From Arthrobacter sp. PsM3 (GTDB lineage Bacteria; Actinomycetota; Actinomycetes; Actinomycetales; Micrococcaceae): 36,442 nt of DNA. The notes under the pieces are model-generated. The model saw only the letters and a list, made by a program, of their open reading frames with translations. It searched no databases and was not told the origin of the DNA. The stretch spans positions 1 to 36,442 of the forward strand of contig NZ_JARUXE010000039.1 of NCBI RefSeq assembly GCF_030433895.1, written 5' to 3'. How positions within the stretch are numbered: the stretch's first letter is position 1; each line of letters opens with the position of its first letter. Made by a program: the position numbers and the translations under genes. This document shows, piece by piece, positions 7,287 to 15,916 of this stretch.

Positions 7287-9484
7287 CAGAGCGTGGTGCT
7301 TTCGACCAGCACGGCCAGCACTGCTTCGCCGTACTTCTCCAGTTTGGACGGGCCCACCCCGGGGAGTTTGGCGAGCTGTTCGAGGGAGTCGGGCCGGGCT
7401 TCGGCAATGGCGGTCAGGGTGGCATCGGTGAAGACCACAAAGGCGGGAACGTCGGCTTCAAGCGCTATGTCCTTGCGCCACTGCCGGAGCGCGTCGAAGG
7501 TCTGCTCCTCGTAGCTGGGCGGGCACTGGTTGCAGCGGCCCACCTTCCGTTCGGCACCGGAGGAGAGCATGGTCCCGCATACCCGGCAGGTGGCCGGCAC
7601 GGCGGCCTTGCGGCGCGGCGCAGCCCCCTTGCCGCGGACCGAGGAGCTGGCCACGGAGTCGGGGCGCAGCCCGTCGAGGAAACGCGAGGGCTTCCGGTTG
7701 GCGCGCCCGCCCGGGGTCCGTGCGGTGGACCAGGACAGGAACAGGTGTTCCCTGGCCCGGGTGATCCCCACGTACAGCAGCCGGCGCTCCTCGTCGACGG
7801 ATTCGGGGCTGTCGGCGAAGGAAATCGGCATGAGCCCTTCGCTGAGCCCGACGAGGAAGACGGCGTCCCATTCGAGGCCCTTGGCCGCGTGCAGCGAGGC
7901 GAGGGTGACGCCCTGGACGGTCGGGGCGTGCTGGGCCAGGGAGCGCTCCTGGAGTTCGTTGACGAAGTCGGAGAGGGTGAACTGCCCGCCCCGGCTGATC
8001 ACGAGTTCGTCGGCCAGCGCGACGAGCGCCGCGAGCGATTCCCAGCGTTCCCGGAGCGCGCCGCCGCTGTGCGGGGCGGCTTCCGTGTAGCCCAGCGAGG
8101 CGACGATGTCGCGGACCAGCTGGCCCAGCGGTTCGGGGCTGGCGGTTTCGGCGACGGCCCGGGTGGCCGCCCGAAGCTGCAAGATGGCGTCGCGGACTTC
8201 CTTGCGGGCAAAGAACCGTTCCCCGCCGCGCAGCTGGTAGCCGATCCCCGCCGAGGCCAGGGCCTGCTCGTAGGCATCGGACTGGCCATTGGTGCGGAAC
8301 AGCACGGCGACCTGGCTGGCCGGAGTGCCGGCATCGAGGAGCCCGCGGACCTTGACCGCCACTGTTGCGGCCTCGGCCTCATCATCGGAGCATTCGGTGA
8401 ACTGCGGGACCGGACCGGACGGGCGTTGCGCCACGAGTTGCAGGGGCGTGGCCCAGGCGGCGTCCGCGGCCGTCCCGCCGCTGCGCCGGCCCCCCAGCAG
8501 CTCGTTGGCCAGTTTCACCACCTGCGGGGTGGAGCGGTAGTCGCGGATCAGCTTGACCACGGTGGCCCCGGGATACTGGGCCTTGAAGCCGAGGAGGTGC
8601 TTCGGCGAGGCACCGGTGAATGAGTAGATGGTCTGGCTGGCGTCGCCGACGACGCAGAGCTCGTCCCGCCCGCCGAGCCACAGTTCCAGCAGCCGCTGCT
8701 GCAGCGGTGAAACGTCCTGGTACTCGTCGACGACGAAGTGACGGTACTGCTCGCGGACCGTGGCGGCAACCTTCGGGTCCTCCTGGAGAATTCCCACAGT
8801 GATGAGCAGGACGTCCTCGAAGTCGATGACGTTCCGGTCGGTCTTGACGTCTTCGTAGGACTGGAAAACCCGGGCGACGGCGGTCAGGTCGAAGCCGCCC
8901 GGGGCACCGCGGCCCTGGGCTTTTTCCAGGTAGTTGGCCGGGGTCAGCATGGACACCTTGGCCCACTCGATTTCGGAGGCCAGATCGCGGATCGAGGCCC
9001 GGTCCGTGCTGAGCCGCAGCCGCCGGGCCGCTTCGGCAATCATCTGCGCTTTGTGGTCCAGCAGGTTGGGCAGGACCCCACCGACGGCCTGGGGCCAGAA
9101 GAACTGAAGCTGGCGCAGCGCAGCTGCGTGGAAGGTGCGTGCCTGGACGTTGCCGACGCCGAGGTCGCGGAGCCGGCTGCGCATTTCGGCCGCTGCCCGC
9201 GACGTGAAGGTGACAGCCAGGAGCCGTTGCGGGTTGTACACGCCGGAGTGCACGCCGTAGGCGATCCGGTGGGTGATGGCGCGGGTCTTGCCGGTGCCGG
9301 CGCCGGCAAGGACACACATGGGTCCCTGCAGGGTGCTGGCGACGTCGCGCTGTTCGGCGTCCAGGCCGCCCAGGATCCGCTCCTCGAGGGAGCGGTTGTC
9401 CGGCGCCGGGGGTTCGGTCTCCGGCTCTGGGTCGTTGGACTGGCCGGCCGGGAAAGCGCTGGGCTGGAAAATATCAGTGTTCAC
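7286..9484 (-). CDS. uvrD2: ATP-dependent 3'-5' DNA helicase UvrD2 (HRDC type)
   Basis: The 732-aa superfamily-1 helicase unwinds DNA in repair. Walker A is GAGTGKT (61-67) and Walker B is DEYQD (253-257), with TFTSRAAAEM and VTLASLHAAKGLEWD helicase motifs following in order. The C terminus has a four-cysteine zinc-binding segment (Cys633, 636, 651, 654) and an HRDC domain (about 660-728, with LPGVGPSKLEKYG), the layout of mycobacterial UvrD2. The start is GTG (9482-9484); no good ribosome site precedes it, so the start is moderately certain. The gene lies 91 bases after nudC and overlaps the YgjP-like gene by one base. Confidence 0.93.
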   Translation of the reverse strand: MNTDIFQPSAFPAGQSNDPEPETEPPAPDNRSLEERILGGLDAEQRDVASTLQGPMCVLAGAGTGKTRAITHRIAYGVHSGVYNPQRLLAVTFTSRAAAEMRSRLRDLGVGNVQARTFHAAALRQLQFFWPQAVGGVLPNLLDHKAQMIAEAARRLRLSTDRASIRDLASEIEWAKVSMLTPANYLEKAQGRGAPGGFDLTAVARVFQSYEDVKTDRNVIDFEDVLLITVGILQEDPKVAATVREQYRHFVVDEYQDVSPLQQRLLELWLGGRDELCVVGDASQTIYSFTGASPKHLLGFKAQYPGATVVKLIRDYRSTPQVVKLANELLGGRRSGGTAADAAWATPLQLVAQRPSGPVPQFTECSDDEAEAATVAVKVRGLLDAGTPASQVAVLFRTNGQSDAYEQALASAGIGYQLRGGERFFARKEVRDAILQLRAATRAVAETASPEPLGQLVRDIVASLGYTEAAPHSGGALRERWESLAALVALADELVISRGGQFTLSDFVNELQERSLAQHAPTVQGVTLASLHAAKGLEWDAVFLVGLSEGLMPISFADSPESVDEERRLLYVGITRAREHLFLSWSTARTPGGRANRKPSRFLDGLRPDSVASSSVRGKGAAPRRKAAVPATCRVCGTMLSSGAERKVGRCNQCPPSYEEQTFDALRQWRKDIALEADVPAFVVFTDATLTAIAEARPDSLEQLAKLPGVGPSKLEKYGEAVLAVLVESTTL

Positions 9485-9575
9485 TATTGCTGCTCAGTCG
9501 TTTGAGGGTGTCCGGTGAATGTTCCGCGCTGGTGGACCCGCGCCTCGGCGGTGCCGCCGGGTTGTCAATCAGAGC

Positions 9576-10703
9576 TCATGCGCTGTCCGGGCGGTCCTGG
9601 ATGGTGCCGCCGTACCAGTGCTCGATGAGGGCCCGGGCGATGGACAGCCTGCTGGAGATGACAATTTCGCCGCTGAGCACCGCTTCCTGCAGCTCACTCC
9701 TGCTGAACCAGCGCGCCCGGGTGACTTCGATGCCGTCGGGAGTGGCTTCAGTGTCCGCGGTCGTGGCCGTAAAGCCGAGCATGAGCGAGGCCGGGAAGGG
9801 CCAGGACTGGGAACCGAGGTACTGGCAGGCGGTGACCCGCACGCCGACCTCCTCGCCGATCTCCCGGACCACGGCTTGTTCCAGTGACTCACCCGGTTCG
9901 ACGAAGCCGGCGAGGGTGGAGTAGTTCCGGGCATCGAGCGGGCCGCCGCCGCCGAGCAGGAGACGGCCGTCCGGGCCCACGACCGTGACGATGATGGCCG
10001 GATCGGTGCGCGGGTAATGCTCCGAACCATCCGAGGGGCAGCGGCGCACCCAGCCGCCCGCCTCCGGCTCGGTGGCGGTGCCGCAGCGCGGGCAGTGGGT
10101 GTGGGTGGCGTGCCAGTTGGCGATGGCGCTGGCCTCGACGAAGATGGCGGTGTCGGTGGGGTTCAGGGTGGCTGCGACATCACGGAACCCCGCCCACTGG
10201 GCGGCTTCGGGGATGCCGGCGATGTGGGCTTCGAATTCCTCGGCCCGGACCTCGAACTGCTGCGGCAGGAGGAAGAGGATCAGGGGGGTGCCTGCAGCCA
10301 GGTCCGAGCCGGGCAGGGCTGTGCCCAGGTAGATCAGCTGGTCCGGGGCGTAGGCGGTGTCCTGCAGGTGCCGGGCAAGTTCGGCCGCGTCGAGCAGAAC
10401 CAGGCCGGCGCCGTTGATGAGGGCCTGCCGGCCGGACAGCACCATCGCCCGGGCGCCGCCGGGGGTCATGAGCTCCCCGAGCATTCCGGGCCTCAGCCGT
10501 GCGGCGGATCCGCGGTCAATGAGCGCCGACCGCACCGGAAGGACGGTGTCGGTGATCAAGTTGGCGGTCAGGCCGGGGTGCGGGGCGGTTGTCCTGCCAT
10601 GCCGGGCTTGGCTGTCCGGTGCTTGGCTTGTCGATGTTTGGCTTGTCGATGTTTGGCTCTGCTGGGCGTGGCTCTTCGATGCCGGTGACTCCGCAAGACT
10701 CAT
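9576..10703 (-). CDS. nudC: NAD(+)/NADH diphosphatase, Nudix family
   Basis: The 375-aa enzyme hydrolyses NADH/NAD to NMN(H) and AMP and may remove NAD caps from RNA. The Nudix box spans 266-288 (GFVEPGES...REIGEEVGV, all key residues present). Zinc ligands Cys204, Cys207 and Cys222 are seen; the fourth position reads as SEH. The NADH-specific motif is SQSWPFPAS (298-306), with Ser instead of the usual Pro at 300. I chose ATG 10703 because TACGGT lies exactly six bases before it (leaderless arrangement). An in-frame extension to 10865 gives only low-complexity residues. Residues 13-32 are a Ser/Thr/Gln repeat. It is divergent from the phosphotransferase-like gene and upstream of uvrD2. Confidence 0.92.
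   Translation of the reverse strand: MSLAESPASKSHAQQSQTSTSQTSTSQAPDSQARHGRTTAPHPGLTANLITDTVLPVRSALIDRGSAARLRPGMLGELMTPGGARAMVLSGRQALINGAGLVLLDAAELARHLQDTAYAPDQLIYLGTALPGSDLAAGTPLILFLLPQQFEVRAEEFEAHIAGIPEAAQWAGFRDVAATLNPTDTAIFVEASAIANWHATHTHCPRCGTATEPEAGGWVRRCPSDGSEHYPRTDPAIIVTVVGPDGRLLLGGGGPLDARNYSTLAGFVEPGESLEQAVVREIGEEVGVRVTACQYLGSQSWPFPASLMLGFTATTADTEATPDGIEVTRARWFSRSELQEAVLSGEIVISSRLSIARALIEHWYGGTIQDRPDSA
10624..10653. repeat. 15-bp tandem repeat inside nudC
   Basis: TGGCTTGTCGATGTT occurs twice in tandem and encodes the repeated pentapeptide TSTSQ near the NudC N terminus. Similar degenerate units flank it, so copy number may vary between strains. Confidence 0.7.
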
Positions 10704-10709
10704 GTACCC

Positions 10710-10715
10710 ACCGTA
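10710..10715 (-). promoter_or_regulatory. -10 box, leaderless start of nudC
   Basis: TACGGT on the minus strand, then six bases, then the ATG at 10703. The transcript should begin at or next to the start codon. No convincing -35 is seen. Confidence 0.55.
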
Positions 10716-10889
10716 CTGACTCCCGCTGACAAATGACATTTTTCCCTGACGTATGTGGGCATCCGCACGTGCCCCGGCGGGAGGCCGGGGCCGCGGTCCG
10801 GGCCGCACCGTAACGGATCCCCGGCCGGAATTTATTCCGGATCTTTCAGACTCGCCGTGGTGCATCGCTGTCTTGGGCGCCGCTCAATC

Positions 10890-10895
10890 TACCGT
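10890..10895 (+). promoter_or_regulatory. -10 box, leaderless start of the phosphotransferase-like gene
   Basis: TACCGT, six bases, then GTG at 10902. The GGAAG before the GTG is too close (one base) to serve as a normal ribosome site, which favours a leaderless transcript. Confidence 0.55.
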
Positions 10896-10901
10896 GGAAG
10901 C

Positions 10902-12350
10902 GTGAGAAGAAAACCAATCGAACTGGCAGCTGTGGCAACCGCGGCAGTCCCCGGACTGACCCCGACTGCCGTCAGCTCTGCGCCCGACGATCCGGCAGAC
11001 TTCGATTCGGCTCTCCTTTTGGATTCCGAAGGGAAGCGCTGGCGGGTCCGCTCGCCGCGCCATCCGGAGGCCAGCGCACGGCTGGAAACGGAATTCCTGG
11101 TGCTGCGAGCTTTTGTGCCCGCCATCCGGGCCGAACTTCCCTTCCTGATGCCCACCGTGGCCGGCACCGTCCGGCAGGGGGCGCTGAGCACGTTTGTTTA
11201 CTCCCACCTGGCCGGCTCCACCCGGTCGGTCGAGGAACTTGGGTCCGCTTCACCCGCCGTGGCCCGCGAGATCGGTGCGGCCCTCGCCGCCATCCATGAC
11301 CTGCCACATTCGCTGGTCAGCAACGCTGACCTCCCGAGCTACACCCCCAACGAGTTCCGCCAGCGCCGCCTCAACGAACTGGACCAGGCCGCGACCACCG
11401 GCATGATCCCGCCGCTGCTGCTTCGCCGCTGGGAACACGCCCTTGAGGACGTTTCCCTCTGGCGCTTCAACCCCTGCGTGGTCCACGGTGACCTGCACGA
11501 GGACAACCTCCTGGTCGACGCCGACCGCGTGACCGCCGTGACCGGCTGGACCGATCTGCGCATCGGCGACCCCGCCGACGACATGGCCTGGCTGGTCGCG
11601 TCCAACGACCAGGACTTCGTGGACGCTGTGCTGGAGCACTACACGTCTGCCAGGCGCGACGTGCCCGACGCCCATTTGCTCCGCCGCGCCGCGCTCTCCG
11701 CCGAATTCGCCCTCGCGCAGTACCTCGTCAAGGGCCTCGCCGCCGGGAACCAGGACATGATCGACGAGGCCGAGTCCATGCTCACGGCACTCGCCGAGGA
11801 CGTCGCGGAACACGGCGGTCAGCCGATCAGCGTGGAACCGCTCCCCCAGCCGACTCCTGCATCCGGTCCCGCACCCGGCCGGGCCCAGCCGGCCGCGACA
11901 CCGCACAATCAGCCGGTGCCGGTCGTCAGCAGGGTCTCCCTGCTGGCCCCGGATTCGGTCTCCGGACTTTCCGCCGTACCCTCCAGCACCGCGATGCCGG
12001 CCGTACAGGTGACGCCGATTCCCCTCGACGCGGCCGGGGCCGACCGACGGGGTGGCCACCGGGGTGTCGGCGACCATAGCATGGCCGGCGCTGAACGCAC
12101 CGGCCCTGCCGGCAACAAGGTTTCCGGCGTCTCCGTGACAGCGATTCCCGCCGACGAACCGGCCGCCGTGGGTTCCTCCGAGGAGGACACCTCAACCCAG
12201 TCGTTTGCCGTGATCCAGGCCGAAGGGGCAGCACCGGCAGACGCTCCCGCCCAGGCGGACGCGCCCGCAGACGCTGCCGCCCAGCCGGACGCACCCGCAG
12301 ATGACACTTCGACGACAGCACTCACGGTGGTCGAGGCGAAAACCCGCTAG
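10902..12350 (+). CDS. Phosphotransferase-like protein (APH/macrolide kinase fold)
   Basis: The 482-aa protein has an aminoglycoside/macrolide phosphotransferase domain (about 1-330) and a long Ala/Pro-rich, probably disordered tail (about 330-482). The catalytic loop VVHGDLHEDNLL is intact, as is GDPADDMAWL. The segment that normally reads I-D-W, whose Asp binds magnesium, reads VTGWTDL here, so that Asp is Gly. Activity may be altered or lost. The start GTG 10902 follows a leaderless-type promoter; an upstream in-frame extension to 10755 looks non-coding. Its TAG stop shares CTAG with the stop of adnB on the other strand. Antibiotic resistance should not be assumed; the position beside conserved repair genes suggests a housekeeping role. 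Confidence 0.85.
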   Translation: MRRKPIELAAVATAAVPGLTPTAVSSAPDDPADFDSALLLDSEGKRWRVRSPRHPEASARLETEFLVLRAFVPAIRAELPFLMPTVAGTVRQGALSTFVYSHLAGSTRSVEELGSASPAVAREIGAALAAIHDLPHSLVSNADLPSYTPNEFRQRRLNELDQAATTGMIPPLLLRRWEHALEDVSLWRFNPCVVHGDLHEDNLLVDADRVTAVTGWTDLRIGDPADDMAWLVASNDQDFVDAVLEHYTSARRDVPDAHLLRRAALSAEFALAQYLVKGLAAGNQDMIDEAESMLTALAEDVAEHGGQPISVEPLPQPTPASGPAPGRAQPAATPHNQPVPVVSRVSLLAPDSVSGLSAVPSSTAMPAVQVTPIPLDAAGADRRGGHRGVGDHSMAGAERTGPAGNKVSGVSVTAIPADEPAAVGSSEEDTSTQSFAVIQAEGAAPADAPAQADAPADAAAQPDAPADDTSTTALTVVEAKTR

Positions 12351-15300
12351 CCGCCCCCGAGGGCCGCGGCGACAATCTGCTCGAGCCGCTCCGCTGAACC
12401 CAGATCGTGCGGCCGGACCACTTGGTTGTCCGCGACGTAGTAGAACGCCGCCCGCACCTGGTCCACCGGGATGTCCTTGAGCCGGGACCAGGCCAGCCGG
12501 TAGACGGCCAGCTGGACGGCCTTGGTCTTCAGCTGCGCGGCGGACGGCCGGCGGCCGGTCTTCCAGTCCACCAGGTCCCAGCCGCCGTCGGCGTCGCGGA
12601 AGACGGCGTCGATCCGGCCGCGGACCACCACGTCACCGATCCGGGTTTCCACCGGCACTTCAACGTGGGCAGGTGCGCGGTTGGCCCACTCGGAGCGGCG
12701 GAAGGTTTCCACCATCGTGTCCAGACCGTAGGCCTCGTCGATGTGGTCGTCGGAGCCCGCCGCCTCGCCAAGGTCCAGCATTCCGGCGGTGCCGAAGTAC
12801 TCCTCCACCCAGGCATGGAATGCGGTGCCTTTGCGGGCGGACATCCCGGGTTCACGCGGAACGGGTCGCCGCAGCCGGGCAACGACGGAGCCGGCGTCTT
12901 CCTCCAGATCCACCAGGGTGGACGCGGAAATGTGGCCCGGCAGATGCACATCGTGCACCGCGGTCCGGCGGGAGCGGCGTTCCAGCAGGGTCGCGGCTTC
13001 GTGCGCCCAGCCGCCGGCCGGGCCGCGCAGGGGCCGGCGCTTTCCCGATTCAGTGGCGCCCGCATCGGGGAATGCGCCCGGTCCGCCCGCATCCTGTAGC
13101 ACCCCGGAGTCCAGGGAATGCAGCACCCGTGCCGCGGCGGCCTGCATGGCGGCCCGCCGGCCGGGGACCAGCCGGAGCCGGTCTCCCGTCCGCGGATCGA
13201 GTGGCCCCTCGAGCGGGTCGTACGGCCATCCGGCGACCTCAAGGTCTGCGGTCAGCGGGCTCTCCTCCGGCAGTGACTCCTCATCGACGGACAACGGGTG
13301 GATCCCGGCTGCGCCGTCGGCGGCGAGGACTTCCAGTTCGGCCAGGAAAGGCGACATGTCAGCCAGACCGGCGCGCGAGCCCACCCATGCGGCGCTGGAA
13401 ACCCAGAGCACGTGTTTGGCCCGGGTGTAGGCCACATAGGCCAGCCGCCGTTCTTCGGCCTCGCCATGGGCCTGGACGGCGGACTTGAATTCCTTCTCGG
13501 CGTCGAGCCAGCCTTTTTGGTCCGGGTGTTCGAGGTCCCATTGCGGCAGGTCCGCGCGGTCCCCGCGCAACGGCCAGGGCAGCGCGGCGCTGCCGCTGCT
13601 CCAGCGCGAATCCCGGCTGCTGGGGAAGGCCCCGGCATTGAGCCCGGGCACGAACACGACATCCCATTCCAGGCCCTTGGAGGCGTGCACGGTCAGGAGC
13701 TGCACCGCTTCATGGTTCACGTCCGGCGCTGCGGCGTCCAGGCCGTTCTCCTCGGCGGCTGCGGCTTCCAGCCAGGCCAGGAAGGCGAGGACGTCCACCC
13801 GCTGGGAGGTGTGCAGGAACCCGGCGGCGGCGTCCTGGAAGGCGTCCAGGTTGCGGCGGGCCTGGTGGATGCTGATCCCTGGCCGTGCGGCGACTTCGAT
13901 GTCGAGAAGCATGGCCCGCTCCACCTCGCCGAGCAAGGTGGTGAGATCATCGCCCATGTAGCCGCGCAGTTGACGGAGTTCCGCCGAGAGCCGGTGGAGC
14001 CGTTCCAGCCCCTCGGGGCTGAGCTGGCGGCCGTGCGCGGACGTCCAGCCTTCCCGCGGCAGCCAGTCGAGGGCTTCGACCAGGCTGGCGGCGTCCGTGA
14101 GGTCGCCCTCGATCACGGCGGCCTCCGCCGCGTCGTCGGCGTCGTCGGCGTCTGTGGTGCCGGGGCGGCCGCGGCGCCGGGCCAGGAAGCTGGACCAGTC
14201 CCGCAGGGCCATCAGGTCCGCCGGGCCGATCCGCCACCGCGCCCCGCAGAGCAGGCGCATCAGCGAATCCGAGCGCCCCGGATCGGCCAGCACCCGGAGG
14301 GTCGCGACCAGGTCGACAATCTCGGGGGTGTCCAGGAGACCGCCGAGGCCGACGATTTCGTAGGGGATCCCGCGCACCTCGAATTCGCGCCGGATGCATT
14401 CCATCTGGGCGCGGCGGCGGCACAGCACCGCCATGGCGGGAGGCTCGGGCTCCGCTGCCGACCCGTCAAAGTCGGTCACCCGGAACTTCAGTACGTCACC
14501 GGCGATCGCCGCGGCCTCGTCCTCATCGGTGCCGAAGCGGCCCATCACCACCCGGCCCTGGACCGCGGCCGGGCTGGGCAGCAGCGGCGGAACCTCGACG
14601 CCCCCGGCCGTGTCCCGCTCGCCGGCCGGGCCGGTCAGGGCAGCGGCCCGGCTGAGTGGTGCCGAAATGACGTTGGCGGCGGTCAGGATGTTCCGGCCGT
14701 TGCGCCACGCGGTGGTCAGGTACGACGTCGGCGCAACGGCGAAACGCGCAGGGCTCCCGGCGTCGGCGGCGGCGGCGGCGGCGGCGGGGAGCCGGACCGG
14801 GAATTCGCGGACGAAGTGGAAGAGCTGGCCGGCGGAGGCGCCGCGGAAACCATAGATGGACTGGTTGGGGTCCCCCACTGCGGTGACCGCGTGGCCGTCA
14901 CCGAACAGCCGCGAGAAGAGGACCAGCTGGGCGTGCGAGGTGTCCTGGAACTCGTCGAGCAGCACCACTTTGTAGCGCTGCCGTTCGGTTTCCGCGGCGA
15001 CCGGGACCTCGTTGGCGACGCGGGCGGCGAGGGCGACGAGGTCGCCGAAGTCGAGGGCGCCGCGGGCCCGCTTGGCGTCCGTGTAGCGTCCCACCATCTC
15101 CGCGACGCTGGCACGGGTGCGGAGCAGGCCGCTGAGCTCGCCCACGGCCTGGCTCGCGTTCTTTTTGGCGGTGGCGAGGTAGGGCAGCGCCTCGAACTCG
15201 GCCACCCGGTCCAGCAGCCACCCTCGGACCGCGGCCGGGTCCTGGAGATGCTCGGCGCACTCGCCGGCAAGCTGGATGACCGCCTTGACGAGGGTGGATT

Positions 15301-15916
15301 TGGCGGAGCGGAAGTGTTCGTATTCGCCGTCGAAAGCTTCCACGACCTCGCTGGCGAGCTGGAAGGACTGGGCGCCGCCGAGCAGCACGACGTCGCGTTC
15401 GACGCCGAGCCGGAGGCCGTAGTCGGACACGATGCCGCTGGCGTAGGAGTGGTAGGTGGAGACCTTGGGTTCGAGCGCGTCGGTGCTGAGCAGCCCGGCG
15501 GGGAACATCTGGTGCTGCGTGTCGGCCGCGGCGATGCGCTGCAGAGCTGAAAGCTTGGCGCGGATGCGGGTGGCCAGCTCCCCGGCGGCCTTCCGGGTGA
15601 AGGTCACCCCGAGCACTTCCTCCGGCCGGACCCAGCCGTTGGCGACAAGCCACACCACACGGTCGGCCATCGTGGCGGTCTTGCCCGAGCCGGCACCGGC
15701 AATCACCAGCCGGGGTGACAGGGGCGAGGAAATGATGTGCGACTGCTCGGCTGTGGGGCTGTTCTTCTCCCCCAGCATCGCGGAGAGCTCCTCGGGGGTG
15801 AACCTCGGGGGGGGAAGGTCGGCCGGAGGAGCGGAGGGAGCGGCTGCGGGAGCGGCTGCGGGAGCGGCTGCGGGAACGGGGTCCGAGCCAGGGGGAGGTG
15901 TTGTGTCGGTGCTCAT
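12347..15916 (-). CDS. adnB: AdnB-like helicase-nuclease subunit
   Basis: The 1189-aa protein pairs a UvrD-like motor with a C-terminal RecB-type nuclease. Walker A is GAGSGKT (74-80), Walker B is LLDEFQDTS, and LLTVHASKGLEWDVVF is a further helicase motif. The nuclease has GTAFH, GRIDAVF, LVDWKTG and QLAVYR, so all metal and catalytic positions look intact. With AdnA it should resect double-strand breaks. I chose ATG 15916 because it overlaps the AdnA stop as ATGA. An in-frame start at 15943 would add nine residues. The N terminus (14-37) is an Ala/Pro linker coded by 12-bp repeats. It is the last gene of the ATL-adnA-adnB operon. Confidence 0.92.
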   Translation of the reverse strand: MSTDTTPPPGSDPVPAAAPAAAPAAAPSAPPADLPPPRFTPEELSAMLGEKNSPTAEQSHIISSPLSPRLVIAGAGSGKTATMADRVVWLVANGWVRPEEVLGVTFTRKAAGELATRIRAKLSALQRIAAADTQHQMFPAGLLSTDALEPKVSTYHSYASGIVSDYGLRLGVERDVVLLGGAQSFQLASEVVEAFDGEYEHFRSAKSTLVKAVIQLAGECAEHLQDPAAVRGWLLDRVAEFEALPYLATAKKNASQAVGELSGLLRTRASVAEMVGRYTDAKRARGALDFGDLVALAARVANEVPVAAETERQRYKVVLLDEFQDTSHAQLVLFSRLFGDGHAVTAVGDPNQSIYGFRGASAGQLFHFVREFPVRLPAAAAAAADAGSPARFAVAPTSYLTTAWRNGRNILTAANVISAPLSRAAALTGPAGERDTAGGVEVPPLLPSPAAVQGRVVMGRFGTDEDEAAAIAGDVLKFRVTDFDGSAAEPEPPAMAVLCRRRAQMECIRREFEVRGIPYEIVGLGGLLDTPEIVDLVATLRVLADPGRSDSLMRLLCGARWRIGPADLMALRDWSSFLARRRGRPGTTDADDADDAAEAAVIEGDLTDAASLVEALDWLPREGWTSAHGRQLSPEGLERLHRLSAELRQLRGYMGDDLTTLLGEVERAMLLDIEVAARPGISIHQARRNLDAFQDAAAGFLHTSQRVDVLAFLAWLEAAAAEENGLDAAAPDVNHEAVQLLTVHASKGLEWDVVFVPGLNAGAFPSSRDSRWSSGSAALPWPLRGDRADLPQWDLEHPDQKGWLDAEKEFKSAVQAHGEAEERRLAYVAYTRAKHVLWVSSAAWVGSRAGLADMSPFLAELEVLAADGAAGIHPLSVDEESLPEESPLTADLEVAGWPYDPLEGPLDPRTGDRLRLVPGRRAAMQAAAARVLHSLDSGVLQDAGGPGAFPDAGATESGKRRPLRGPAGGWAHEAATLLERRSRRTAVHDVHLPGHISASTLVDLEEDAGSVVARLRRPVPREPGMSARKGTAFHAWVEEYFGTAGMLDLGEAAGSDDHIDEAYGLDTMVETFRRSEWANRAPAHVEVPVETRIGDVVVRGRIDAVFRDADGGWDLVDWKTGRRPSAAQLKTKAVQLAVYRLAWSRLKDIPVDQVRAAFYYVADNQVVRPHDLGSAERLEQIVAAALGGG
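15839..15874. repeat. 12-bp tandem repeat inside adnB
   Basis: Three exact copies of AGCGGCTGCGGG encode repeats of Pro-Ala-Ala-Ala near the AdnB N terminus. This is a simple expandable repeat outside the motor domain. Confidence 0.75.

Noticed and set aside
10902..12350. Antibiotic resistance gene
   Set aside because: The fold is shared with macrolide kinases, but the magnesium Asp is missing and the neighbourhood is housekeeping, so a resistance call is not supported.
13298..15550. Plus-strand open frame of 750 codons opposite adnB
   Set aside because: Same reasoning: no recognisable domain, biased composition, and a well-supported gene on the other strand.
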